From Lachnospiraceae bacterium (lineage in GTDB: Bacteria; Bacillota_A; Clostridia; Lachnospirales; Lachnospiraceae), in the NCBI GenBank assembly GCA_004556565.1, contig SFGN01000056.1:1-19249 (forward strand): 19,249 bases of DNA. The letters run 5' to 3'. This document shows positions 5,683 to 13,371 of this stretch, one piece after another (positions within the stretch are counted from its first letter, which is position 1; each line of letters starts with the position of its first letter). The notes beneath the pieces were generated by a model that was given only the letters and a program-made list of their open reading frames with translations, was not told the DNA's origin and did not search any database. The position numbers and the translations under genes are program-made.

Positions 5683-8436
5683 TTATCCCGCCTTTCTGTA
5701 CTTCCGTCTGCCAAATGCGCTTTGTCGTTCCAGCAGCCCTTTCTCTGACATTTCTTCCAGCAAGGCCCGGCTTTCCTCCTCTGTCATTGCGAACAGATCC
5801 GCGATGTCCTGTTCGCCGACGGCCGCGATTTCTGCCACATTTATAACCTGTTCATAATAGTCTTCCCAGACGTCCTCCTGCCCTGGTTTCTCCCTGGTTT
5901 CTGGCACGAATTCTGGTGTTGGCTTTCCCTTTTCTGCATCGGATTCCGAAAATTTGATTTCTTCCCATTTTGTATCCTCTGCTTCTGTTTTAGAGCCTGC
6001 CACAGGATCCTTCTCGGTTTCCCTGATTTTTTCCTCTTTCTTTTCATGGAAATTCGTGTTGTACGTCTGGTAAAGGACATTATCCTTTTTGATCCTCGCA
6101 TCAAAGAGCAGTATCTGCTTGTTCCAGACCATTACGCCTTCTCCGATCCGCCCGGAGCTTAATGCCCGGTACTCTTTTGCGCTGAATTCCTGGATCGCAG
6201 CAAGCTGCTGCGCATCCACGCCGCCCTGATCCAGGAATACTTTGTAAGAACAGTTTGAGAACAATTCCGTCAGCAACTGACTGGACAACGCTGCAGTCAC
6301 GTTCTGCATTGCCATTGTCACAATGCCGCCGAATTTTCGGAATGTCAGCACCGCATCGTTGAGCTGCTTTGCGGATCCCGGCTTTTTCGATACGACCTGT
6401 GTCTCATCCACAATCAAATGAGTCGCTTTCTGAAGCTGGATATTATAATCCATCCTGGTTGCAAGATAATGGAGGATCGTCACCATAATGGCTTCCCAGT
6501 TATTTTCCGGGACATGTGCGAGTCCGAATCCCACAAGACGGCTGTTTATCTCGATGTTAGAAGACCTGGACAGCATATCGCAGCTTCCGGTTGTATATTC
6601 TTCCAGGCAATTGTAAATCGGACGTATGATCCGTTCATCATGTGCATTCTGTACCCTCTCTAAATCTTTTTTGATTTCTTCCCTGAGCCATGTCAGGGTA
6701 GGCTGCTTTTTCAGTTTTTTCTGCCCGAACACTTCCTGGAACATCCGCTCCGTGCAGCGGCCGATCACAGAATCATGCTCCTGGGTCACGGTGATATTCT
6801 TCATCGCTGCAGCGCAAAGGCTTTTCGCATACTCAGTCTGGGATGCGATAAACTCATTTTTCACAGTAGGTGATGCATGGAACACTTCCTGTGATACCTC
6901 AAATCCATTCAGGTACACGCCGCTTTTTGGCGTCAGGTTGAAATATGCTCCGCCATATTTTTCACAGCTATCCTCAAATTCATTCTGAGGATCGATGATA
7001 ATAATGTCTTCATCTGTGGACAATAGAGTCTGTGACAGCTCCGTCAGCTTAATCAGCATTGATTTTCCTGTCCCCGGAAATCCGACAATAATAGCATGTG
7101 GGTTCGGCAGCTTTTTCCTGTCCGCAATGATGAAATGCTTCGTTGTTTTATTAAGCCCCAGCATCTGCCCGCCAGGCTCAATCAGGTCCTGTGCGTGGAA
7201 GGGCTGAAACGCCACCAGCGATGAGGAAAGGAAAAATCGCATGCAATCCACATAGCGCCCTCCGATCGGCAAGGCAGTGTTCCATGCCTTTAACTGACGG
7301 AAGTCGCATGTCTCCAAAACGCATCCCTCTTTCCTTCCTACCGCCTGCATTTCCTGCACACGTTCAGCAAGGGTATCTTCATCCCCCGCCGTTATGATAA
7401 CGAGCAGGTTCATAAAAAAACCTTTTTCATCGTTCTCGTCCAGCAGCTCGATATATTTTTCTATTTTCTTTTTTTTCATCTCCTTCGGATAGGATGGCCG
7501 GACTGCAAATACGCCCGCCTTATGCTTTTGTTCCATCTCTCCTGAGATTTCCCGCTCATTGTTCATCTGCGCGGCAGTTAACTTTTCCGCAACTACATTG
7601 TTATCGACAGGAGCCATATCCATCGTGATGACAGAGGGGTACGATGCATAAGACAGGCTTCTGATAAGCGTATCGGAATCCAATGTCTTCTGATACCTTG
7701 CCGCATACAGCACAGATACATAGGTATCCCCCATGACCATAAAATTCGTATGCGTCCGGATGCTCCGAGGCATGATGTCATTCCTCCAGTCCCTTTTTTC
7801 ATTTTTGCCCGGGATCGAGATATACTCCTGGTCTCTTTGCCGCCCTGGCTGGATGATGGACTGCAGCGTCATCAGACGCTGCCTGGCATCCAGTTTATAA
7901 ATCCGGCTTCCCCATGCTTCAAACGCTTCCGTGATCGTATTTTCAAGAGCGTTCAGATAAATACGTGCCGATGTCTCGTTATCTGCCCTGCAGGTTACAG
8001 TCAGATAACGAAGCATCGTTACGTTCGGATTTACTTCTTCTAAACTGTCCTCCTGCCACTGCCGGATTCCTTCTGCAATATCCGGATACTGTTCCATGTT
8101 CTTTTCAGATCTGACAGATGAAAGGAAATCCTCTGTCCTCTGATAAGCGTTTGCAAGGGATATCTTGAAATCCACATTCATGGAATTCAGCCAGGCCATC
8201 AGGTCTAGAAGAAAACTCCTCTGCTCCTTGCTGTTTTTATTGATGTAGTTGATATCCTCAAACAGATAGCATCTATCATACATTACATTCTTCTGACAGC
8301 TTTCTATCTTGAATATTCCATTTTCATACGCCTGGGAAATATTCAGTGCCTGCCGGACGTTCCTGGGAACGTCATAGACAGGCATCGTCATACGGCGTTT
8401 AGATCTGAACACGCTATTTGCATTTAAAACTGCCAT
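5683..8436 (-). CDS. VirB4/TraE-like conjugation ATPase with a C-terminal winged-helix-like extension
   Basis: A 917-residue ATPase, the cytoplasmic motor of the secretion channel. Walker A is GFPGTGKS at 452-459 and Walker B is HLIVDETQ at 673-680 (Asp677, Glu678). TMAMQNVT (707-714) is the following conserved glutamine motif. The N-terminal half (about 20-420) is the usual VirB4 N-domain. Beyond about residue 797 there is an acidic disordered linker, then about 857-915, where the helix pattern and GLLERQSAFGRRKYRKAG read like a winged helix with a basic wing; this tail is not part of the common core. AAGGAGG precedes the ATG by 11 bases. The gene overlaps the PrgI-like gene by 23 bases and abuts the hydrolase gene. 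The ATPase call is very secure; the winged-helix call is pattern-based. Confidence 0.96.
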   Translation of the reverse strand: MAVLNANSVFRSKRRMTMPVYDVPRNVRQALNISQAYENGIFKIESCQKNVMYDRCYLFEDINYINKNSKEQRSFLLDLMAWLNSMNVDFKISLANAYQRTEDFLSSVRSEKNMEQYPDIAEGIRQWQEDSLEEVNPNVTMLRYLTVTCRADNETSARIYLNALENTITEAFEAWGSRIYKLDARQRLMTLQSIIQPGRQRDQEYISIPGKNEKRDWRNDIMPRSIRTHTNFMVMGDTYVSVLYAARYQKTLDSDTLIRSLSYASYPSVITMDMAPVDNNVVAEKLTAAQMNNEREISGEMEQKHKAGVFAVRPSYPKEMKKKKIEKYIELLDENDEKGFFMNLLVIITAGDEDTLAERVQEMQAVGRKEGCVLETCDFRQLKAWNTALPIGGRYVDCMRFFLSSSLVAFQPFHAQDLIEPGGQMLGLNKTTKHFIIADRKKLPNPHAIIVGFPGTGKSMLIKLTELSQTLLSTDEDIIIIDPQNEFEDSCEKYGGAYFNLTPKSGVYLNGFEVSQEVFHASPTVKNEFIASQTEYAKSLCAAAMKNITVTQEHDSVIGRCTERMFQEVFGQKKLKKQPTLTWLREEIKKDLERVQNAHDERIIRPIYNCLEEYTTGSCDMLSRSSNIEINSRLVGFGLAHVPENNWEAIMVTILHYLATRMDYNIQLQKATHLIVDETQVVSKKPGSAKQLNDAVLTFRKFGGIVTMAMQNVTAALSSQLLTELFSNCSYKVFLDQGGVDAQQLAAIQEFSAKEYRALSSGRIGEGVMVWNKQILLFDARIKKDNVLYQTYNTNFHEKKEEKIRETEKDPVAGSKTEAEDTKWEEIKFSESDAEKGKPTPEFVPETREKPGQEDVWEDYYEQVINVAEIAAVGEQDIADLFAMTEEESRALLEEMSEKGLLERQSAFGRRKYRKAG

Positions 8437-8797
8437 CTCTTTTTCTTCCTCCTTTCTTCCTTTTCATACTGAAGATCCGTTCCTGCCCCTGTGGACGCTC
8501 CTCCGCCTCATACGGCAGTTTTTTTGTCTTATTGGTATAAATCCCTTCCCGGATAAATTCCGTCGCTCCCATGCCCTGATAGCGTGCTTTCCCGGCAAGA
8601 TTGACCGCCAGGATGATCGGGATGCAGCAATAGATGCATACATCGATTGAGATTCCGGTATGCTTCCAGAGCAGGAACCCCACAAATCCGGACAGTCCAA
8701 GGGAGATCGCTGCCAAAAGCAGTTCTTTTTTTGTAAACCCATTCCACACGGTATCTTGAAATACCGTCTCAAAATCCTCATTAATGTCAATCTTCAT
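8414..8797 (-). CDS. PrgI-like conjugation membrane protein
   Basis: A 127-residue protein from ATG at 8797, chosen because AGGAGG lies seven bases upstream; an earlier in-frame ATG at 8830 would overlap the previous gene and lacks such a site. The N-terminus MKIDINEDFETVFQDTVWNG is followed by two adjacent membrane helices (about residues 28-42 and 49-68), then a basic cytoplasmic tail with KKLPYEAEERP. This is the PrgI family layout (PF12666), a VirB3-like partner placed just before VirB4 in Gram-positive systems, as here. The overlap with VirB4 suggests coupled translation and a VirB3-VirB4-type unit. Confidence 0.9.
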   Translation of the reverse strand: MKIDINEDFETVFQDTVWNGFTKKELLLAAISLGLSGFVGFLLWKHTGISIDVCIYCCIPIILAVNLAGKARYQGMGATEFIREGIYTNKTKKLPYEAEERPQGQERIFSMKRKKGGRKRDGSFKCK

Positions 8798-8819
8798 CCT
8801 GTTTCCTCCTATCTGGTTT

Positions 8820-9653
8820 TTATAAGGCAAACGCCTTGTTGATCAGGGATGATGCGCTTTTCACAGAAGCGGTCATCAGGATCATATGCACCAATGAATT
8901 GAATGCCTGGTTTGCCCCGTCAAACAAGCCCGTGAACCAGTTTGACGGAATTGTGATCCCGGCAATCAGCCTGCCGCAGATGGCCATTGTCAGCGCAATG
9001 GCCACAATCTCAAAGGTATTGGACAGGAATGTCTTGACCCATGCATATGCGGAAGCCTCGATCCCCCGCCCGCCAATGACCGTCGGCATGGCAAGCGGGA
9101 AGAATACTACCAGCAGGTACAGCTTCACGTACCTGCCATAAACCGTTAGAAAAATCATAAAAGCGCAGATGACTGCCACAAGGAAATATCCAAACCCCAG
9201 CAGCCACCAGAACAGGTGGGAGCCAATGTCCCCATCTTCCGTGAAGAAGGCGATCTGCTCCATATATATCACATCCCCGGTGAGCGCCGCCGCCATCTTA
9301 AAGACCGTCTTCATGATCGGCAGCCCCATCCGGAGAAGCGCGTTGACGCAGACAAGACGGATCATCGTCTCCACGCACAGCTCCAGGGTGATATGCTCCT
9401 TTAAGTTCAAAAAAGACTTGCAGAAGCCGATCAAAAAAAATAAGTTGACCATCAGGATGCCGATGCTCAATGCCCAAGGATACAGGTCCTTTTCCACAAA
9501 TTCCCATGTCCCGGCAGAAAAATCCTGCGGCGATTTCGACATGACGCCAAAGCACATGTCCATGAGCCCATTCCAGACGTCCCTTGCTGTGGAAAAGAAC
9601 TTCCCATATAGCAATTCACTTATAAAATCCCAAAAAGAACTCAAATCCGGCAT
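8820..9653 (-). CDS. TrbL/VirB6-like polytopic channel protein
   Basis: A 277-residue integral membrane protein with about five or six helices (about residues 60-80, 98-118, 150-175, 177-195, 212-232 and a possible last one near 255). It has an amphipathic N-terminal start (MPDLSSFWDFISELLYG) rather than a cleavable signal. The loop with PTVIGGRGIEASAYAWVKTF matches the conserved cytoplasmic part of VirB6/TrbL-like proteins of Tn1549-type and C. difficile elements (often labelled the CD1112 family). It would form the inner part of the DNA channel. GGAGGTG sits just before the ATG. It lies 18 bases after the VirB2/MaFF2-like gene and 22 before the PrgI-like gene, the usual order. Confidence 0.9.
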   Translation of the reverse strand: MPDLSSFWDFISELLYGKFFSTARDVWNGLMDMCFGVMSKSPQDFSAGTWEFVEKDLYPWALSIGILMVNLFFLIGFCKSFLNLKEHITLELCVETMIRLVCVNALLRMGLPIMKTVFKMAAALTGDVIYMEQIAFFTEDGDIGSHLFWWLLGFGYFLVAVICAFMIFLTVYGRYVKLYLLVVFFPLAMPTVIGGRGIEASAYAWVKTFLSNTFEIVAIALTMAICGRLIAGITIPSNWFTGLFDGANQAFNSLVHMILMTASVKSASSLINKAFAL

Positions 9654-9671
9654 TTTTCACCTCCTCTTTTT

Positions 9672-10040
9672 TCATGCCACGCCGACGGCGTTCTGGATGA
9701 TCGGCACCAGCTGCGGCCCGATGATCGCCACCAGGCCTGAAGCAATCCTTTTAAATGACATGGACTGTGCGCCGCCATCCTGGGTATTCAGCGACTGCGC
9801 CCACTCGAAGATCCCCCATAGCAGGTACAGGGCGCCTATACTCGACACGATTGCAGCTATGATCGTGTAAATGACATCAAACCCTTGTGAGACGATCAGG
9901 GCTCCTTCGTCCCCTGCCGCCATGACATGGATGTTCAGGCAGAGGCTTAAGAGCAGCGCCAATGCCAGTATGCTGACTGCTTTTTTCTGATAGCGGACCT
10001 GTTTCCTTTCAGCTCCGAATAAAATGTTTCTGTTCTCCAT
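9672..10040 (-). CDS. VirB2/TrbC-like, MaFF2-related small pilin or channel subunit
   Basis: A 122-residue protein with a long signal sequence (basic start, hydrophobic core about 21-40, likely cleavage after NIHVMA) and two further membrane helices (about 52-78 and 97-117). These are joined by a polar loop containing QSLNTQDGGAQSMSFKR. The loop and the following IASGLVAIIGPQLVPII resemble the MaFF2 family (PF12750), small proteins placed before TrbL-like genes in Firmicutes ICEs. The overall layout is that of VirB2/TrbC pilins. Its position directly before the TrbL-like gene supports a structural role in the mating channel. Whether it polymerizes is not shown. The start at 10040 abuts the stop of the previous gene. 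Confidence 0.82.
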   Translation of the reverse strand: MENRNILFGAERKQVRYQKKAVSILALALLLSLCLNIHVMAAGDEGALIVSQGFDVIYTIIAAIVSSIGALYLLWGIFEWAQSLNTQDGGAQSMSFKRIASGLVAIIGPQLVPIIQNAVGVA

Positions 10041-10244
10041 TTACTCATCCTCCCCGATTCCAAATATTTTTGTACCAAAGTATATGATGGCCGCCGCCAC
10101 CAGGCACGCAATGCCAAAAAACGCAAGCCCGTTAAAGGCTTTGTAATCTTCCGGGATCAACAGGACTGCGGCCACCCCCGCAGCAATGCCCAGTACTAAT
10201 GCCAACGCAAATAAAACATACTTTCTCCAATCTGTCCTACGCAT
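10041..10244 (-). CDS. Small two-helix membrane protein of the tra operon
   Basis: A 67-residue protein from ATG at 10244, chosen because AAGGAGGAACAT precedes it; an upstream in-frame ATG at 10277 has no good site and lies inside the terminator-like hairpin. After MRRTDWRKY it has two membrane helices (about 9-30 and 39-56) and an acidic tail GIGEDE. Small two-helix proteins are common next to VirB2-like genes, but I recognise no family. Its stop is immediately followed by the start of the VirB2/MaFF2-like gene, so co-translation is likely. Function unknown, probably an accessory membrane part of the channel. Confidence 0.75.
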   Translation of the reverse strand: MRRTDWRKYVLFALALVLGIAAGVAAVLLIPEDYKAFNGLAFFGIACLVAAAIIYFGTKIFGIGEDE

Positions 10245-10266
10245 ATGTTCCTCCTTCTTTTCACAT

Positions 10267-10289
10267 AAAAAAAGCACCTCTTTTGGTGC
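10267..10289 (-). terminator. Internal intrinsic-terminator-like hairpin within the operon
   Basis: On the minus strand GCACC (10289-10285) and GGTGC (10278-10274) form a stem with a six-base loop, followed by seven Ts (10273-10267). It lies in the 51-base gap between two tra genes. It could trim downstream expression or act as an attenuator needing read-through. It closely resembles the hairpin at 18828-18850 in the operon leader. Confidence 0.6.
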
Positions 10290-10295
10290 ATCCCA

Positions 10296-10706
10296 TCAGT
10301 CAGTCTTTTTACAGATCAGCCCTCTTTGTTTTAATATTTCTTTCTGTAGAATCTGTTCAAGCACCTGGTCGCACTCCGTACTCCCGTCCGACAAATATAA
10401 AAATAAGGCTGTCTCATAATCTCTATAGCGGCTTCCCTCGATATAAGACAGGGCTGCCGGTATCCGCTTTCCTGCAGTGCCGCCCTTCCATTTTTCTGAC
10501 AGGACGTTCAACATTCCCCTGATATCGCCCGCTGAAAAATATGCCCGGCTGATTGACTCGATAAATGCCGGGGCATATGCTTTTTTAGGCATCTTTTTAC
10601 GATAAAGAGGCCGTTTCCTGTTCCTGGTATAAGAAATGGCTGCCGCCAGCAAAAAGCAGCATCCAAGGACAGCAAGAACCGTCCCGATCTGGATATACAT
10701 TGTCAT
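10296..10706 (-). CDS. Single-helix membrane protein, unknown function
   Basis: A 136-residue protein with one N-terminal membrane helix (about 5-25), a basic stop-transfer stretch (RNRKRPLYRKK) and a cytoplasmic helical domain of about 95 residues. I recognise no family. The ATG at 10706 follows GGGGGAAGAAGGA; a second ATG two codons on (10700) is nearly as well placed. It lies 13 bases after the coiled-coil gene and just ahead of a terminator-like hairpin. The pair, a coiled-coil protein plus a membrane-anchored partner, could tie a cytoplasmic scaffold to the channel, but this is only positional inference. Confidence 0.72.
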   Translation of the reverse strand: MTMYIQIGTVLAVLGCCFLLAAAISYTRNRKRPLYRKKMPKKAYAPAFIESISRAYFSAGDIRGMLNVLSEKWKGGTAGKRIPAALSYIEGSRYRDYETALFLYLSDGSTECDQVLEQILQKEILKQRGLICKKTD

Positions 10707-10719
10707 TCCTTCTTCCCCC

Positions 10720-11820
10720 TTACTCTAACCGGAAGCATCCGCTTAATTCCCTGATGCGCTCCATTAATTCATAAGGAGCCATGCCCGGATCGAAATATCC
10801 GGATACATAAACTGTCCCATCCTCATATGCAAATTCTGCTTCTGGATGCAGTTCTTTCTGCCGTTCCAGCACTTTACGAAGTCGCGCGGTATTTTTTCGC
10901 GGCGCACTGATGTCAAAAGATGGGGGATCTGTAAACAGAAAGTGCCAGGCAAGCCCTTTCCATTCCGCATGAAGCTGTTCTCCCAGGTCTGAATGCCTGA
11001 CAGAAATATTCCCCGCCTCCGGCTCGTTTTTCTCTAAATAGTTTATTAGCACTTCGGCGGTCAGTTCTTCTATGGAGTCTGGATTTTCATCCCCTGTTCC
11101 TGCCCCTTCGGGCGAGCTCTCTTTTTCTGTTCCCGCATCGGATTCCGGTATGGCCTCAGCATCCACCGTGCGCCGTATCGTCTGATTCTTTATCCGGCTG
11201 TTCAGTTCCGTGATGCGTTTCATGAACCCGGTCCGCTCTGCTCTCAGCTGATTGTTTTCTTCCGCCAGGGTTTCCAGCTCTTCCTGCAATGCTTCCAGCT
11301 TGCCCTGCAGCCTGCTTAACGCTTCTTTTAATCTGCTTACCTCCGCCTCATGGTCATGCCTTGGGATATAGCCCTCTGGATTTTCCATTTCCATCGGAAT
11401 CCCATGATCCATCAGAGACAGCTTATACTCATATTCTTCCTTCATCCGGCGAAGCTTCAGTTCCTGGGTGCGCACCTCCTCTAACTTCAGGTTATATTTC
11501 AGCAGGAGGTTCCGTTCCTTCTCCTGCGCCTCTTTGGACAGACGTTCTGCCTCTGCCTTCTTCTCTTCCATGGCAGCCCTCTCATCCGTAAGCTCCTGCT
11601 TTTGCTTTTCTATGGATTCCTGCAGCTCCTGCAGCAGATGCCGTTGTTCATCCATCTCTTTTTTGCTTGCCGCTATCTCATTGATTTTTTCCTGCAGGGC
11701 GGCATTCTTCCGCCGGTACTGCTCTTCAGATATCCGGTATTGCTCTTCACGTTCTTCGTAAATCCTCTGAAGCCTCTCTAAAAAAGCCTCCGGATTTTTT
11801 ATGTCCATTACATCATCCAT
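10720..11820 (-). CDS. Long coiled-coil cytoplasmic protein with a C-terminal globular domain
   Basis: A 366-residue protein from ATG at 11820, chosen because AAGGAGGTC lies eight bases upstream; the earlier ATG at 11841 precedes that site. Residues about 10-135 and 150-215 are uninterrupted Glu/Lys/Gln heptads, split near a short break (MDHGIPMEMENPEGYIP). An acidic, Ser/Gly-rich linker (about 218-252) leads to a C-terminal domain of about 110 residues containing WKGLAWHFLFTDPPSFDIS and a final Cys. There is no signal or membrane helix. It sits between the pilus locus and the secretion genes. I do not recognise the family; a structural or scaffolding job in conjugation is possible. The 77-base gap before it holds a 27-bp near-palindrome. 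Confidence 0.8.
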   Translation of the reverse strand: MDDVMDIKNPEAFLERLQRIYEEREEQYRISEEQYRRKNAALQEKINEIAASKKEMDEQRHLLQELQESIEKQKQELTDERAAMEEKKAEAERLSKEAQEKERNLLLKYNLKLEEVRTQELKLRRMKEEYEYKLSLMDHGIPMEMENPEGYIPRHDHEAEVSRLKEALSRLQGKLEALQEELETLAEENNQLRAERTGFMKRITELNSRIKNQTIRRTVDAEAIPESDAGTEKESSPEGAGTGDENPDSIEELTAEVLINYLEKNEPEAGNISVRHSDLGEQLHAEWKGLAWHFLFTDPPSFDISAPRKNTARLRKVLERQKELHPEAEFAYEDGTVYVSGYFDPGMAPYELMERIRELSGCFRLE

Positions 11821-11844
11821 TCTTCTGACCTCCTTTTCCATTCC

Positions 11845-11871
11845 GGGACGTGCCGGAATCCGGTACGTCCC
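11845..11871. repeat. 27-bp near-perfect palindrome between the class B sortase and coiled-coil genes
   Basis: The arms are 11845-11857 and 11859-11871 around one central base, with 12 of 13 pairs matching. It contains the 16-mer CCGGAATCCGGTACGT (11853-11868), which occurs again in inverse orientation at 18910-18925 in the leader. It lies just before the ribosome binding site of the next gene and has no T-run, so it is more likely an operator or an RNA processing or stability hairpin than a terminator. Confidence 0.75.
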
Positions 11872-11897
11872 CTATGAACAATTGATTATTACCTCAA

Positions 11898-12581
11898 TCA
11901 CAAAACAATCCTCTCCTGCACCACATCACAGGTGACGGCAAGCCGGTATGCCGTGCCGCTATATCCGGTGCAGGTGGCAAGGGTAACTTTCTGGCATATC
12001 CCCTCACCCTCATTCCAGCCATTCTGGAAGATATCATCTGACATATGGCATTCCTGCACCGAGCTTATGACCAGTTTTTTTGAACGTTCCGGAGTATACA
12101 GATAAAGAGCTTCTTCCCTTCCCTGAAAATCCGGATTCTTAAATTCCTTCAGCCGGCCGAACATCTGCCCGGATGCCATATTGTGTGCAAACAGACAGAT
12201 GTGGGGTCCGGAAAGGGAAGCGTCTGCTTCTGCCCATGTAAAGACAGAGCCCAAAGGACTATAATTCCCCTCAAAGTCATGTGTAAGGTACTCTGTATCT
12301 GTCTGCCCCTTTAAAACAGGGCTGTCTATGCCAATCTGCGGAATATACAGCCAGCCAATGATTTCCGGGTTGATTTCCTTTAACGTTTCAAAATCAATCT
12401 GCCTTGACATGGGATCGTCCGGATCTATCTGCTCCACGACAGTTTCTTTCACGGCCCTGATCTTCACCTTTGCCTCCTCGAACGGCTTGTGTTCCTGATA
12501 TGCAAGACAGAAAAACACAAGGCTGAATATGATCAGAAGCAGTGCGGCTGCCAGCCATGCCTTACGTTTCCTGTTTTCCAT
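11898..12581 (-). CDS. Class B sortase
   Basis: A 227-residue membrane-anchored transpeptidase acting outside the cell. One N-terminal helix (about 8-28) is followed by the sortase domain. NPEIIGWLYIPQIGIDSPVL (about 71-90) and the LFAHNM...GQMFGRL block hold catalytic His133. The LATCTGYSGTAYR block holds catalytic Cys204 and Arg213. The HNM/MF spacing and the extra N-terminal helices before NPEIIGW are typical of class B rather than class A or C. Class B sortases of Clostridia elements act on variant signals such as (S/P)PXTG, so the neighbouring APQTG or MPETG proteins are candidate substrates; this is inference. AGGAGA lies seven bases before the ATG, and the start overlaps the minor pilin gene by 20 bases. 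Confidence 0.93.
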   Translation of the reverse strand: MENRKRKAWLAAALLLIIFSLVFFCLAYQEHKPFEEAKVKIRAVKETVVEQIDPDDPMSRQIDFETLKEINPEIIGWLYIPQIGIDSPVLKGQTDTEYLTHDFEGNYSPLGSVFTWAEADASLSGPHICLFAHNMASGQMFGRLKEFKNPDFQGREEALYLYTPERSKKLVISSVQECHMSDDIFQNGWNEGEGICQKVTLATCTGYSGTAYRLAVTCDVVQERIVL

Positions 12582-13371
12582 TTTTGCGTCTCCTGATGAT
12601 AATCACTATACTGCCCAACAGGCAGAGGATTCCGGCTGCAAGATAAATCACCGTGTATTCCTGAAGTCCTGTCTGTGGCGCAGTCTTCTTTTCCGGCGTA
12701 TCCGGCCTTGGCGTATGCTTTGGTTTCAGGGTGATGTCATAAAACATATATCCATCCACTTCACTCCACACAGGGATTGAAACCAGTGAGGAGGTAATCT
12801 GGTCATAAGCAGCATGGTCTTCCGCCCTGATCAAGTATACGCCTGCCTCCAGATCCTCAAATATGACGCTTCCGTCCTGGCCGGTCACGCCTGTTTTTCC
12901 AGATTCTTCCTCTGCATATGCCTCTAGCTTTTCCGCCGCTTCCGCCATGTCATTGGAATTCCCAATGCTGTTCAGATTCACACCAGAAGGTTTAAATGCA
13001 TCTTTCAGGACATATGCTCCGCCTTTGATGTCCGCCACCTTTGTGCAGTAAAACAGAATCCCCGCATTCACGGTCCCTTCCTTCCCTTCCGTAAGGAAGA
13101 CCTGGATGCTCCCCTTCAGATTCTGGTCTACCTCTTGGAGGATCTCGCTATAAGGGAGAATCTGCTCGCCGGTATCCTGTGTGGATATGTCCAGACCCAG
13201 ACCCCTGTCTGGCAGAAGCCCCTCTTCGCCAAATGTTTCCCCCTCCGCTGTTTCCGTTGCCTCCGTTCCTTCCGTTGCCTCTGTCGCTGCCGCTGCCTGC
13301 AGTGCCGGAAGGATAAGCACCGACACTGCAAGCAGGACGGACGCTGCTTTTTTAAATTTTGTCATCTTCAT
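12562..13371 (-). CDS. Minor pilin-like, sortase-anchored surface protein (APQTG signal)
   Basis: A 269-residue secreted protein. The signal peptide ends near residue 28 (ALQAAAA). A Thr/Glu-rich low-complexity stretch follows (about 29-50). A Cna-B/SpaA-like domain spans about 75-215 with DGSVIFEDLEAGVYLIRAED, the usual closing strand of such domains. A proline-rich linker (HTPRPDTPEKK) leads to TAPQTG, a hydrophobic helix and a basic tail, which is a complete sorting signal with Ala in place of Leu. The size suggests a pilus base or minor subunit beside the larger backbone pilin. GGAGG lies seven bases before the ATG. It overlaps the class C sortase upstream and the class B sortase downstream by 20 bases each. 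Pilus membership is inferred from the cluster. Confidence 0.85.
   Translation of the reverse strand: MKMTKFKKAASVLLAVSVLILPALQAAAATEATEGTEATETAEGETFGEEGLLPDRGLGLDISTQDTGEQILPYSEILQEVDQNLKGSIQVFLTEGKEGTVNAGILFYCTKVADIKGGAYVLKDAFKPSGVNLNSIGNSNDMAEAAEKLEAYAEEESGKTGVTGQDGSVIFEDLEAGVYLIRAEDHAAYDQITSSLVSIPVWSEVDGYMFYDITLKPKHTPRPDTPEKKTAPQTGLQEYTVIYLAAGILCLLGSIVIIIRRRKNGKQET

Noticed and set aside
9169..9870. 233-codon plus-strand ORF antisense to the VirB2/TrbL-like genes
   Set aside because: Runs across two well-supported minus-strand membrane protein genes; its composition is that of an antisense shadow.
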